Source: Oscillatoria salina IIICB1 (GTDB lineage: Bacteria > Cyanobacteriota > Cyanobacteriia > Cyanobacteriales > SIO1D9). From it: a stretch of 62,134 bases of DNA. The DNA lies in the NCBI RefSeq assembly GCF_020144665.1, contig NZ_JAAHBQ010000028.1, positions 1 through 62,134 on the forward strand, read 5' to 3'. Under the pieces are notes generated by a model. It did no database searches. It was not told the origin of the DNA and saw only the letters and a list, made by a program, of their open reading frames with translations. The position numbers and the translations under genes were made by a program. Below, piece by piece: positions 24,693-33,231 of this stretch. Each line of letters begins with the position of its first letter. Positions within the stretch are counted from its first letter, which is position 1.

Positions 24693-25595
24693 TTAATAAG
24701 TTCGTCTTGCAGTTGCCAAACGGGAAATGATACTGGTTAGCAAAACCAATAGCACCAAAATAAAAGCCGCCGCAAAAGCCAGTTCCCTTTGATTTTCAAA
24801 AGGTACGATCGCGAAATTATAAGCCAACACTGATAATGAGGCTGTTGGTTCCATCAAAAATTCCTTCCAATTGGGCCAAAATTGGGTAAATAAGGCGGTA
24901 AATAACAAAGGTGCTGTTTCTCCGGCTGCACGGGCTACAGCTAGAGTTACGCCTGTAATAATCGCGGGAACTGCTGCGGGAAGCACTACTCGCAACACGG
25001 TTTGATAGTCATTTGCTCCTAGCCCAACTGAGGCTTGTCGTACTTCTTGGGGAACTAATTTTAAGGCTTCGTCGGTAGTCCGAATGATGATTGGTAACAT
25101 CAAGACAGCTAAAGCGAATCCTCCCGCCCAAGCGGAATAAGATTTAGTTGTTAAAACGAAAACTGCATAGGCAAATACACCGACAATAATTGAGGGTACG
25201 CCGCTCAAAACGTTAGTGGCAAAACGAGTCCATTCAGCAATTTTTCCGTTACTAAATTCGGACAGATAAATTGCTGCCATTACACCTACGGGAACGCTAA
25301 TTAATGCACCAATTCCTACCATCAGAATTGTGCCCAGAATCGCGTTACCAAATCCGCCTCCTTCCACGAGTGGTGGTGGTGGTAATTCGGTAAAAATTCT
25401 TGGTTGGAGTTGACCAATTCCTTGAATAATCACGTAGGAAAGAATTAAAAATAAAGGAACGATCGCCAAAACCATGAATAAACCCGCAACTCCGGTCATA
25501 ATCAAGCCGAATAAGGTACGACCAGATTTAGGGTTACGTTTCAGGGTAGTGGGGTCAAATCTAGAGCTAGGACTATTGTGAATATCTAAAGTCAT
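24693..25595 (-). CDS. pstA: Phosphate ABC transporter permease PstA (copy 2)
   Basis: 300 aa permease with six predicted transmembrane helices. It has the coupling-loop motif VRQASVGLGANDYQTVLRVVLPAAVP and VARAAGETAPLLFTAL, as in copy 1. It lacks the insert of about 20 residues that copy 1 has before the last helices. It follows pstC copy 2 by 22 bases. Confidence 0.95.
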   Translation of the reverse strand: MTLDIHNSPSSRFDPTTLKRNPKSGRTLFGLIMTGVAGLFMVLAIVPLFLILSYVIIQGIGQLQPRIFTELPPPPLVEGGGFGNAILGTILMVGIGALISVPVGVMAAIYLSEFSNGKIAEWTRFATNVLSGVPSIIVGVFAYAVFVLTTKSYSAWAGGFALAVLMLPIIIRTTDEALKLVPQEVRQASVGLGANDYQTVLRVVLPAAVPAIITGVTLAVARAAGETAPLLFTALFTQFWPNWKEFLMEPTASLSVLAYNFAIVPFENQRELAFAAAFILVLLVLLTSIISRLATARRTY

Positions 25596-25617
25596 CTTTA
25601 TTTTTGGTGAAAACTAA

Positions 25618-26523
25618 TTAAATTCTCTGGAGTCTCTTCACTAGCATTTGGGCTAAGATGTTGACTACTAAGGTCATGGCAAACAAAATTAAGGCAGCAT
25701 ACATCAAAGCTGCTACTTGCAAGCCACTTGCTTCAGCAAATTGGTTAGCAAGAAGCGAGGCGATCGTGTTAGATGGTTCAAAGATTGATAAATTTACTTT
25801 GTTGGCGTTACCAATTAACATTGTTGCTGCCATTGTTTCTCCTAACGCTCTTCCTAGTGCTAACATGATGCCGCCGATGATTCCTGAAGAAGCAGCCGGG
25901 AGAATTACTAGGATAATTGCTTCCCAACGGGTTGCACCTAAACCGACTGCGGCTTGACGCAAATCTTTGGGAACGCTAGAGATGGCATCGCGAGAAATTG
26001 CGGCGATAATTGGTAAGACCATGACTGCTAAAACTAATGCCGCAGGTAGCATTCCCGGTCCTTTTAAAGGTGTGATTTCTTTGAGAAAGGGAATTAAGAC
26101 AAAAATTCCCCATAAACCATACACTACGCTGGGGACAGCCGCAAGTAATTCGACGAGGAAAACGAAGATTCTTTGTACTTTGGGTGGTAAGTAATCTTCG
26201 CTGAGAAAAATTGCTACTCCAAGTCCGATGGGAACAGAAATTCCTAATGCAATAATTGAACTAACAATTGTGCCGTAAATTGCTGGTAAAACGCCGTATT
26301 CTTCTCGCGGTGGGTTCCAACTACTATTGACCCAAAATCCTAAACCAAATTCAGCGATCGCTGGTACTGCCCGAATCGCGACGATCGCTGCAATCCAGAT
26401 TAGCATAGCTAAAATTGAGAGGGCGAAAATACGTGCTGCCCATTTAAAACTATTATCTGTTACCCGCTCTCTTGGGGGACGGGGTTCTAGTCTTTGATTA
26501 AAATCTCCACTTACTGAACTCAC
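25618..26523 (-). CDS. pstC: Phosphate ABC transporter permease PstC (copy 2)
   Basis: 301 aa permease. LRQAAVGLGATRWEAIILVILP is the coupling loop and LGRALGETMAATMLIGN the PstC signature; six helices are evident. First gene of the second pst set. The 369 bases before it are shared with the divergent bioB gene and contain a weaker Pho-box-like pair at 26720-26738. A substrate-binding partner must be supplied by pstS at 11733 or by a gene outside the window. Confidence 0.95.
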   Translation of the reverse strand: MSSVSGDFNQRLEPRPPRERVTDNSFKWAARIFALSILAMLIWIAAIVAIRAVPAIAEFGLGFWVNSSWNPPREEYGVLPAIYGTIVSSIIALGISVPIGLGVAIFLSEDYLPPKVQRIFVFLVELLAAVPSVVYGLWGIFVLIPFLKEITPLKGPGMLPAALVLAVMVLPIIAAISRDAISSVPKDLRQAAVGLGATRWEAIILVILPAASSGIIGGIMLALGRALGETMAATMLIGNANKVNLSIFEPSNTIASLLANQFAEASGLQVAALMYAALILFAMTLVVNILAQMLVKRLQRI

Positions 26524-26719
26524 ACTTTAACCTCTATCTTTAGATACAATGTTCAAGGGGTATTATATGGTATTATTGTTTATTTTTCCTTTTAGTTTTG
26601 AGACTTGGCTCTTTTTCATTTGAGTTACATTTTGTCGGAAAAAGTTGTTCTCAGTTTGGGGAATTTGTCTTTAGCTGTGAAATTAAAGAGAAATTTGGTT
26701 AGTAAATCTTAGCAGGGTA

Positions 26720-26738
26720 TTTTTAAGATTAGGTAAAG
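26720..26738 (-). promoter_or_regulatory. Possible Pho-box half site upstream of pstC copy 2
   Basis: On the minus strand CTTTACCT is followed after three bases by CTTAAAAA, two repeats at 11-base spacing, resembling the Pho-box arrangement. It is about 200 bases from the pstC start and a convincing third repeat is missing, so this is tentative. The rest of the 26524-26892 gap is AT-rich with no gene. Confidence 0.35.
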
Positions 26739-26892
26739 TAATTAGCCTTGAGAAAATTTTTTCCCTTTGGCAAAGTAAAGATTTTGATATCATAGAAAAG
26801 ATGATTTGTCAAGGGAAAAATAGACAAAAGACGTGCAGAAGCAATCTCGAATGAAATGATAAAATGCAGATTGCACAAAAGTTAGGCGAAAA

Positions 26893-28017
26893 GTGGTGCA
26901 AACATCAGTTTCAAGTTCGACAAAAACTCGTGACTCTGGTGGAGAGAAAATCCCCACACCAGGAGAAGCATTACAAAAGTGGCTCAACACTTTGGCGGCA
27001 AGAATTATTAATGGGGAGTTAATATCGAAAGAAGAAGCGCGATCGCTAACGGAAATTTCCGCTCAAGAAAATATTTTGCTCTTGTGCGAAGCGGCTGACA
27101 AGATCCGTCAAGCTTGTTGCGGCAATACAGTAGATTTGTGCAGTATTGTCAATATCAAATCGGGTAATTGTTCGGAAAATTGCAGTTTTTGCGCTCAATC
27201 TGTGCATCATCCGGGCAAAGATTCGCCAATTTACGGTTTAAAATCAAAAGAGGAAATTCTCGCTCAAGCTAAAGCAGCCGCAGCCGCAGGTGCAAAACGC
27301 TTTTGCTTAGTTTCACAAGGACGAGGAATTAAATACAATAGTCCGAAATCTAGCGAATTTGAGGAAATTATCGCCACAGTCAGCGAAATTATTGCCCAAA
27401 CCCAGATTAAACCCTGTTGTGCTTTAGGAGAAGTCACCCCCGAACAAGCACAAGCCTTGAAAGAAGCCGGAGTCACTCGTTACAATCACAACTTAGAAAC
27501 CTCCGAAAATCATTATCCCAACATAGTTACCACTCATAGCTGGCGCGATCGCGTCGAAACCGTGAAAAATATTAAAGCGGCGGGAATTCAAGCTTGTACG
27601 GGCGGTATTATCGGCATGGGCGAATCTTGGTCAGACAGAATTGACCTCGCTTTTGCACTCAGAGAATTAGAAGTCGAATCAGTACCGATTAACTTACTCA
27701 ATCCCAGAAAAGATACACCATTAGGAGAACAAAGCAAACTCGATCCCTGGGAAGCACTCAAGGCGATCGCCATTTTCCGCTTTATTTTACCTCAGCAAAT
27801 TCTCCGTTACGCTGGAGGTAGAGAAGCTATCATGGGCGAATTACAAAGCTGGGGACTCAAAGCCGGAATTAACGCCATGTTAATCGGACATTACCTCACC
27901 ACCCTCGGACAACCTCCAGAACAAGACCAAGCTATGCTAGCATCCTTGGGATTAGAAGGTGGTGAAGCGCCCATTCCTGGTGAATACTCAGCTACTCACG
28001 CAAGTCGAAATACCTAA
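26893..28017 (+). CDS. bioB: Biotin synthase
   Basis: 374 aa radical SAM enzyme that inserts sulphur into dethiobiotin. The SAM cluster motif is CSENCSFC (Cys93, Cys97, Cys100). Other BioB hallmarks are YNHNLETS, CTGGIIGMGE and NLLNPRKDTPLG, with Arg in the RYAGGRE segment near the auxiliary [2Fe-2S] site. The frame starts with two adjacent GTG codons (26893, 26896); no upstream ATG is in frame. The N-terminal 25 residues are an unconserved extension. bioY follows after two bases, so synthesis and uptake of biotin are coupled. Confidence 0.96.
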   Translation: MVQTSVSSSTKTRDSGGEKIPTPGEALQKWLNTLAARIINGELISKEEARSLTEISAQENILLLCEAADKIRQACCGNTVDLCSIVNIKSGNCSENCSFCAQSVHHPGKDSPIYGLKSKEEILAQAKAAAAAGAKRFCLVSQGRGIKYNSPKSSEFEEIIATVSEIIAQTQIKPCCALGEVTPEQAQALKEAGVTRYNHNLETSENHYPNIVTTHSWRDRVETVKNIKAAGIQACTGGIIGMGESWSDRIDLAFALRELEVESVPINLLNPRKDTPLGEQSKLDPWEALKAIAIFRFILPQQILRYAGGREAIMGELQSWGLKAGINAMLIGHYLTTLGQPPEQDQAMLASLGLEGGEAPIPGEYSATHASRNT

Positions 28018-28019
28018 CT

Positions 28020-28604
28020 GTGTCTGCTCCCAACCAACTCCTTTGGACGATCGTCGGTTTACTATTAACCATTGGTGGTACTTTTGTCGAAGCTTTTGCC
28101 ACCAATGTACCTTGGAATTGGGCAGAACGAGGGGTACAAATTTACTCTCTCAAGGTTAGTTTTCAAATTGGTGCGGTACTGCTAGCTGGTTGTTTAGGAG
28201 GCAAAAACGCAGGCGCTCTTTCTCAAATTGCTTACATTATTTTAGGCTTAACTGGGCTACAAGTGTTTAATGAAGGCGGAGGTTTAGAGTACCTCACTCA
28301 ACTCAGTTTTGGTTATTTGCTCGGTTTTATTCCTGGGGCTTGGATTTGCGGCTATTTTGCCTTTCAAACTAAACCGCGCTTAGAATCTCTGGCTTTTAGT
28401 TGTCTTTGCGGCTTGCTAACGATTCATATTTCCGGGCTTACTTACCTGATTGTTTTGTATGTGGTGAGTCCCGCAGGTAGCATAGAGACGGGACTCTGGG
28501 AAGCGATGCTAAATTATTCTGTTTATCTTTTACCCGGACAGCTAGTGGTGATCTGTGCTGTGACTGTAGTAGCGTTTTTCCTGCGTAAAGTAATGTTTTA
28601 TTAA
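28020..28604 (+). CDS. bioY: BioY biotin transporter substrate-binding component
   Basis: 194 aa with about six transmembrane helices. VSFQIGAVLLAGCLGGKNAGALSQIAYIILGLTGL-VF and the GYLLGFIPGAWICGY segment are characteristic of BioY, the S component of the energy-coupling-factor biotin transporter. The start is GTG 28020, two bases after the bioB stop, so the two are almost certainly one transcript. No ECF ATPase or T component is in the window; BioY may borrow a shared module or act alone. Confidence 0.93.
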   Translation: MSAPNQLLWTIVGLLLTIGGTFVEAFATNVPWNWAERGVQIYSLKVSFQIGAVLLAGCLGGKNAGALSQIAYIILGLTGLQVFNEGGGLEYLTQLSFGYLLGFIPGAWICGYFAFQTKPRLESLAFSCLCGLLTIHISGLTYLIVLYVVSPAGSIETGLWEAMLNYSVYLLPGQLVVICAVTVVAFFLRKVMFY

Positions 28605-28670
28605 TTCTGAATCATTGTTGTCAGGCGATCCGATCGCGATCGCCGACAAATTATCAACTAGAAACAACCA

Positions 28671-29150
28671 ATGACCAAAAATCGCTTTTTCTGGATTGTT
28701 GCCTTAGTCGGGCTATTTCTGGATCAATTAACTAAACAAATAGTCTTAGACAGTTTTCAGGAGATTGGTGAAACAGTTCCTTTGTGGGAAGGGGTTTTCC
28801 ATCTTACCTACGTTACAAATACTGGGGCGGCGTTTAGTCTGTTTACGAATGGGGTTCATTGGCTGCGCTGGTTATCTTTCTTAGTTAGTATTGGTTTAAT
28901 GGCGCTGGCTTGGTTTGGTCCGCGCTTAAAAATTAGCGAACAGTTAGCTTGTGGCTTTATTTTTGCTGGGGCGGCTGGTAATGGCATTTGTCGGTTTGTC
29001 TACGGTCACGTGATTGATTTTCTTGACTTTCGGCTGATTAACTTCCCAGTGTTTAATCTGGCAGATATCTTGATTAATATAGGAATTATTTTTCTGTTGA
29101 TTGCTACTTTTCGCGACACTCCCAATCGAAATAATCGTCGAGAAAGTTAG
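28671..29150 (+). CDS. lspA: Lipoprotein signal peptidase (signal peptidase II)
   Basis: 159 aa with four transmembrane segments. The LspA signatures are present: LDQLTKQIV near the N-terminus, FHLTYVTNTGAAFSLF, GAAGNGICRFVYGHVIDFLDF with the first catalytic Asp, and FPVFNLADILINIG with the second. It removes signal peptides from prolipoproteins such as Psb27. It follows bioY by 66 bases on the same strand. Confidence 0.95.
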   Translation: MTKNRFFWIVALVGLFLDQLTKQIVLDSFQEIGETVPLWEGVFHLTYVTNTGAAFSLFTNGVHWLRWLSFLVSIGLMALAWFGPRLKISEQLACGFIFAGAAGNGICRFVYGHVIDFLDFRLINFPVFNLADILINIGIIFLLIATFRDTPNRNNRRES

Positions 29151-29243
29151 AAACAATTCTCGTTCTCAGCCGATTTTGAGGTTGACAAATTACAATATTT
29201 GTGTATTTAAGACTTAGTTTTTTTGCCAAACCAACGAAGATAA

Positions 29244-31484
29244 ATGAGTAACCAGCCTCCGCGTAATCCCCAAACCCAAATTTCTCAAGTTTTTACCCAA
29301 GCAGTCCAAACGATTGCTAATCTGGGCGCAATGGCGCTGAAACCGGGGGCGAAGGTTCCCGAAATTCAGATTAGCGATGCGGGTAAGTCAGCCGAGTTTC
29401 CTTTGTTAGGAGATCGATATTCATTGGGACGTAGTTCTAAGTCTTGTGAAATTGTGGTGCGGAACCCGGTGGTAAGTCAAGTTCATTTGTCAATCGAACG
29501 CGATCGCAAAAGTCCGAGACATTTTAACTTGAAAGATGAAGGTTCGACCAACGGGATTTATTTTGGAAAGCGTCGGGTAACAAATATTCGCTTGCGTCAC
29601 GGCGATAAATTTTCTCTCGGACCGCCGGAATTAGCCGAAGCAGTGGAAGTAAAATATTACAATCCGCCGCCGTTTTTAATTCGGGGATTGCGGTATGGGC
29701 TTTATGGTATGGGTGGAGTAGTGGGGATTGCAGCTTTAGCGATCGCCGTTGAATGGACAAAGTTCTCAGTACGTCCTTTACCCAGAGGAGTCCAAGGTCC
29801 GGTGGTAGTTGTCGCCCGCGATGGGGAAACGCCTCTACGTCCGCAACGTAACGAAGTTCACCGGGAATTAAGGAATTTAAGTGATTTTTCGCCTTATTTA
29901 CGCCAAGCAGTGATTGCATCGGAAGATAGCCGCTATTACTGGCATTTTGGCGTCGATCCGTTAGGAATTTTACGGGCAATAATTATTAATTTACAACGGC
30001 AAGGCATAGCTCAAGGTGGTAGTACGATTACCCAACAGCTAGCGAGAAGCTTGTTTGCAGACTACACCGGACGAGAAAATACCGCCCAGCGTAAACTGCG
30101 GGAAATGGTTGTCGCGCTGAAAATGGAGACATTTTATAGCAAAGACGAACTGCTAAAAACCTATTTGAATCGAGTGTATTTAGGTGTCGGGAGTTCGGGA
30201 TTTGAAGACGCGGCACAATTTTACTTTGATAAATCCGCCGCCGATCTTGATATTTCCGAAGCTGCAACCTTAGTGGCAATTTTACCAGCGCCAAATAGTT
30301 ATAACCCCGTCCAGGACTATGATACCGCCGTTCAGCTAAGGAATCGCGTCATTACACGGATGGCGCAATTAGGGATGATTAGTAGTGAAGAAGCATCTCG
30401 TGCGAGGCGATCGCGCATCGAAGTCAGCCCCGAAGCCAGAGAAGCCCTCAGCAGCACGATCGCGCCTTATTTCTATAGCTACGTTTTCCAGGAATTACAA
30501 ACTTTACTCGGCGAAGAATTAGCCGCAGAAGGTAACTTTATCGTCGAAACAGGCTTAGATATCAGTACCCAAGCCCAAGCCGAAGCCGCACTGCGTAACT
30601 CGCTTCGCACGAATGGTGCCAGTCTCGGCTATTCTCAAGGTGCAATTGTCACCCTCGATACCAACACTGGGGAAATTGTCGCTATGACTGGCGGTGCAGA
30701 CTACTCCCAAAGTCAGTTTAACCGCGCCACCCAAGCCCAACGACAACCCGGATCTACTTTTAAAGTCTTCGGCTACGCCGCCGCCTTAGAAAGAGGCATT
30801 TCTCCCGGAAAAACCTACTCCTGCGCCCCTTTAACCTGGCAAGGACGCAGTTATCGCGGTTGCGAGCGTAGTAGTGGCAGTATTGATATGTATCGCGGAT
30901 TAGCTCAATCCGAGAATTCCGTTGCTTTGCGAGTAGCTCAAGATGTGGGCTTAAACCGAGTCGTGGAAATGGCGCAACGCTTAGGAGTTGACTCGCGTTT
31001 GCAGGCAGTACCCGGTTTGATTTTAGGACAAAGCGAAGTTAACGTCCTGGAAATTACTGGCGCTTACGCCACTTTCGCCAACGACGGTGTTTGGAATCGT
31101 CCCCACGCAATTACCAGAATCCTCGACAGTGGCGACTGCGAAAACGACAACCAACCCCAAACCTGTCGAGTCATTTATGATTTTTCTCAAGATGCTCAAA
31201 GAGAAAGACAAGTAATCTCTCCCGGAGTCGCCCAAACCATGACAGCCATGTTACGAGGAGTTATTCAAGGAGGTACTGGTAGCGCCGCCGCGATCGGTTT
31301 TGGCGAAGCCGGAAAAACTGGTACAACCGATCGCGCGGTTGATTTATGGTTTATTGGTTATGTCCCTAGTCGAGATTTGGTTTCCGGGATTTGGTTAGGT
31401 AATGACGATAATTCTCCTACTAGAGGCAGTAGCGGACAAGCTGCTCAATTGTGGGGTAATTATATGCGTCAAGTCGTGAGGTAA
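29244..31484 (+). CDS. Class A penicillin-binding protein with N-terminal FHA domain
   Basis: 746 aa bifunctional peptidoglycan synthase. An FHA domain sits at the cytoplasmic N-terminus (about 53-135), with YSLGRSSKSCEIVV, SQVHLSIERD and EGSTNGIYFG carrying the phosphothreonine-binding residues Arg63, Ser78/His81 and Asn103. One transmembrane helix (147-169) follows. The glycosyltransferase domain has Glu227 in SEDSRYYWH and GGSTITQQLAR; the transpeptidase has Ser504-Lys507 (STFK), SEN at 556-558 and KTGTT near residue 690. The FHA domain suggests that a Ser/Thr kinase controls wall synthesis through this protein. Such fusions exist in other cyanobacteria, to my recollection. Confidence 0.95.
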   Translation: MSNQPPRNPQTQISQVFTQAVQTIANLGAMALKPGAKVPEIQISDAGKSAEFPLLGDRYSLGRSSKSCEIVVRNPVVSQVHLSIERDRKSPRHFNLKDEGSTNGIYFGKRRVTNIRLRHGDKFSLGPPELAEAVEVKYYNPPPFLIRGLRYGLYGMGGVVGIAALAIAVEWTKFSVRPLPRGVQGPVVVVARDGETPLRPQRNEVHRELRNLSDFSPYLRQAVIASEDSRYYWHFGVDPLGILRAIIINLQRQGIAQGGSTITQQLARSLFADYTGRENTAQRKLREMVVALKMETFYSKDELLKTYLNRVYLGVGSSGFEDAAQFYFDKSAADLDISEAATLVAILPAPNSYNPVQDYDTAVQLRNRVITRMAQLGMISSEEASRARRSRIEVSPEAREALSSTIAPYFYSYVFQELQTLLGEELAAEGNFIVETGLDISTQAQAEAALRNSLRTNGASLGYSQGAIVTLDTNTGEIVAMTGGADYSQSQFNRATQAQRQPGSTFKVFGYAAALERGISPGKTYSCAPLTWQGRSYRGCERSSGSIDMYRGLAQSENSVALRVAQDVGLNRVVEMAQRLGVDSRLQAVPGLILGQSEVNVLEITGAYATFANDGVWNRPHAITRILDSGDCENDNQPQTCRVIYDFSQDAQRERQVISPGVAQTMTAMLRGVIQGGTGSAAAIGFGEAGKTGTTDRAVDLWFIGYVPSRDLVSGIWLGNDDNSPTRGSSGQAAQLWGNYMRQVVR

Positions 31485-31500
31485 ATCATCTTTCCCTCGT

Positions 31501-31603
31501 TACTTGGCTCCAGCCGAGTAACGACTCCTGGAGGCAGAGCCTCCCGTTCTCTAACAAGCGGCTCCAGCCGCAAATTGTGCGTGTCACGGCAGAGCCATGA
31601 CAC
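31501..31603. repeat. Palindromic repeat cluster after the FHA-PBP gene
   Basis: Four small palindromes follow each other: TACTTGGCTCCAGCCGAGTA (31501), GAGGCAGAGCCTC (31531), GCGGCTCCAGCCGC (31558) and GTGTCACGGCAGAGCCATGACAC (31581, 23 bases). The second is the same as a palindrome in the exbD cluster (15043), and the last has the same layout as its GTTACC...GGTAAC palindrome. One family of elements at two loci. Confidence 0.85.
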
Positions 31604-31645
31604 CAGAGGATCAAAAATTGAAAGATTGTTTACTCAAGCTGATAA

Positions 31646-33208
31646 ATGACTCCAGCAATTTCCTCTCTTAAATCTCCTTACCTAGATTTACTAAACCAGG
31701 AATTAACCTTACCAAAAGCAGACAATCAAGCACCTTTAGTAATTGATTTATTTGCCGGATGCGGAGGATTAGCTTTGGGTTTTGAATCTGCTGGCTTTCG
31801 TACTGTTGGCTATGAAATGTTAGCTGATGCTTGTGCTACTTACACAAAAAATTTATCAGGAAAATGTCATCAAGTTACGCTGACGCGCCATCCTGAATTA
31901 ATCGATAATGCTCAAGTAATTGTTGGGGGACCTCCCTGTCAACCATTTAGTAAAAATGGATATCAACTTGGTTTATTAGATAGTCGAGATGGTTTTCCGA
32001 TTTTTCTTGATGCTGTTGCAAGCTATCGTCCCCAAGTTGCTTTGTTCGAGAATGTACGCGGAATGCTTTACCGCAATCAAGCTTATTTCGAGCAAATTGT
32101 CGCCGCTCTTTCTCAACTAGGTTATACAGTTGAATGGGAGATTTTAAATGCAGCCGATTATGGAGTTCCTCAGCGCCGACAGCGACTTTTTTGTATTGCT
32201 CATCAAGCCGTCTGGAATTGGTTTCCCAAAACACATTTATCTCCTTATACAGTGGGAGAAGCGTTGGGAGAATTAGCATTTAAGATACCACCTGATGCCC
32301 AGTTTGTTACTCCTAATCAAGATAAATATATTCAAAAATACGAGCAAGCTTCTCAATGTAAGAAACCAAGAGATTTGCACTTAAATGCACCTGCTCGAAC
32401 AGTAACTTGTCGCAATTTGAGCGCTCCCACTGGCGATATGTTGCGTATTCGTTTACCTGATGGACGTAGGCGAAGATTAACTGTGCGAGAGGGCGCTCGT
32501 TTGCAAAGTTTTCCTGATTGGTTTGAATTTCAGGGTAGTCACCAAAGTCAGTGTCAGCAAATTGGAAATGCAGTTCCTCCTTTACTCGCGAAAGCTTTAG
32601 CTGTAGCTGTTAAAGATTGTCTTGAAGCTGGAAAGAAAGGATTAAAAGCTCATTCTTTTCAGCCTGTACAATTATCTCTGAATCTTACTCTGAAAAACCC
32701 TGAAAAATCACCTAAGAAAAATCCCTCTGGAAGCAATCGCTTAGAACAAAAAAGATACATGGAACCCAAAATTGAACAAGCGTTACAAATTCTTAAAGCA
32801 GTTGGTATTCCGGTTGATTCGCAAACACCAAGACGTAAGTTACGTTTAGCATTAGCTTTACTAGCAGTAGCGAATATTAAACCAAATACAAATTGGGATG
32901 ATGCTGCTTATTGGGAAGGAGTTGGTTCTTGGGCTTTAACTTCACGAGAAATTATCAATTTTTGGAATACTTATTATCTAGAAGCTTTAGGAAAACCGCT
33001 ATCCAGTGGTTCTTATGACGATGTGCGACGTAAAGATTTGGCGTTGTTAGTTCCTTCTGGTTTAGTATTACGCAGTGTTGCTAATCCTAATGCTGCGACA
33101 AATGACCCAACTCGCAGGTATGCTATTGCTGCTGATGCGAAAAATGTAGTTCGTCAATTTGGCACTTTTGAGTGGGAAGAAACGGTAAATCAAATTGGGA
33201 TTGTTTAA
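31646..33208 (+). CDS. DNA (cytosine-5) methyltransferase with BsuBI/PstI-like helical C-terminal domain
   Basis: 520 aa. Residues 31-325 are a C5-cytosine methyltransferase: DLFAGCGGLALGF (SAM site), GGPPCQPFSKNG with catalytic Cys98, ENVRG (135-139), QRRQRLF (176-182) and IGNAVPPLLA (306-315). After a Lys/Pro/Ser linker, residues 372-520 look like the helical N-terminal domain of BsuBI/PstI-type restriction enzymes (LQILKAVGIPVD, LALALLAVANIKP, a TSREIINFWN helix and a DxxRRKDLALLV segment). The nuclease half of those enzymes is absent. Met372 (ATG 32759) stands at the domain border, as if two genes had fused. The target sequence is unknown. Confidence 0.85.
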   Translation: MTPAISSLKSPYLDLLNQELTLPKADNQAPLVIDLFAGCGGLALGFESAGFRTVGYEMLADACATYTKNLSGKCHQVTLTRHPELIDNAQVIVGGPPCQPFSKNGYQLGLLDSRDGFPIFLDAVASYRPQVALFENVRGMLYRNQAYFEQIVAALSQLGYTVEWEILNAADYGVPQRRQRLFCIAHQAVWNWFPKTHLSPYTVGEALGELAFKIPPDAQFVTPNQDKYIQKYEQASQCKKPRDLHLNAPARTVTCRNLSAPTGDMLRIRLPDGRRRRLTVREGARLQSFPDWFEFQGSHQSQCQQIGNAVPPLLAKALAVAVKDCLEAGKKGLKAHSFQPVQLSLNLTLKNPEKSPKKNPSGSNRLEQKRYMEPKIEQALQILKAVGIPVDSQTPRRKLRLALALLAVANIKPNTNWDDAAYWEGVGSWALTSREIINFWNTYYLEALGKPLSSGSYDDVRRKDLALLVPSGLVLRSVANPNAATNDPTRRYAIAADAKNVVRQFGTFEWEETVNQIGIV

Positions 33209-33231
33209 TCTCCGTTGGTACTTTTCGCAGA

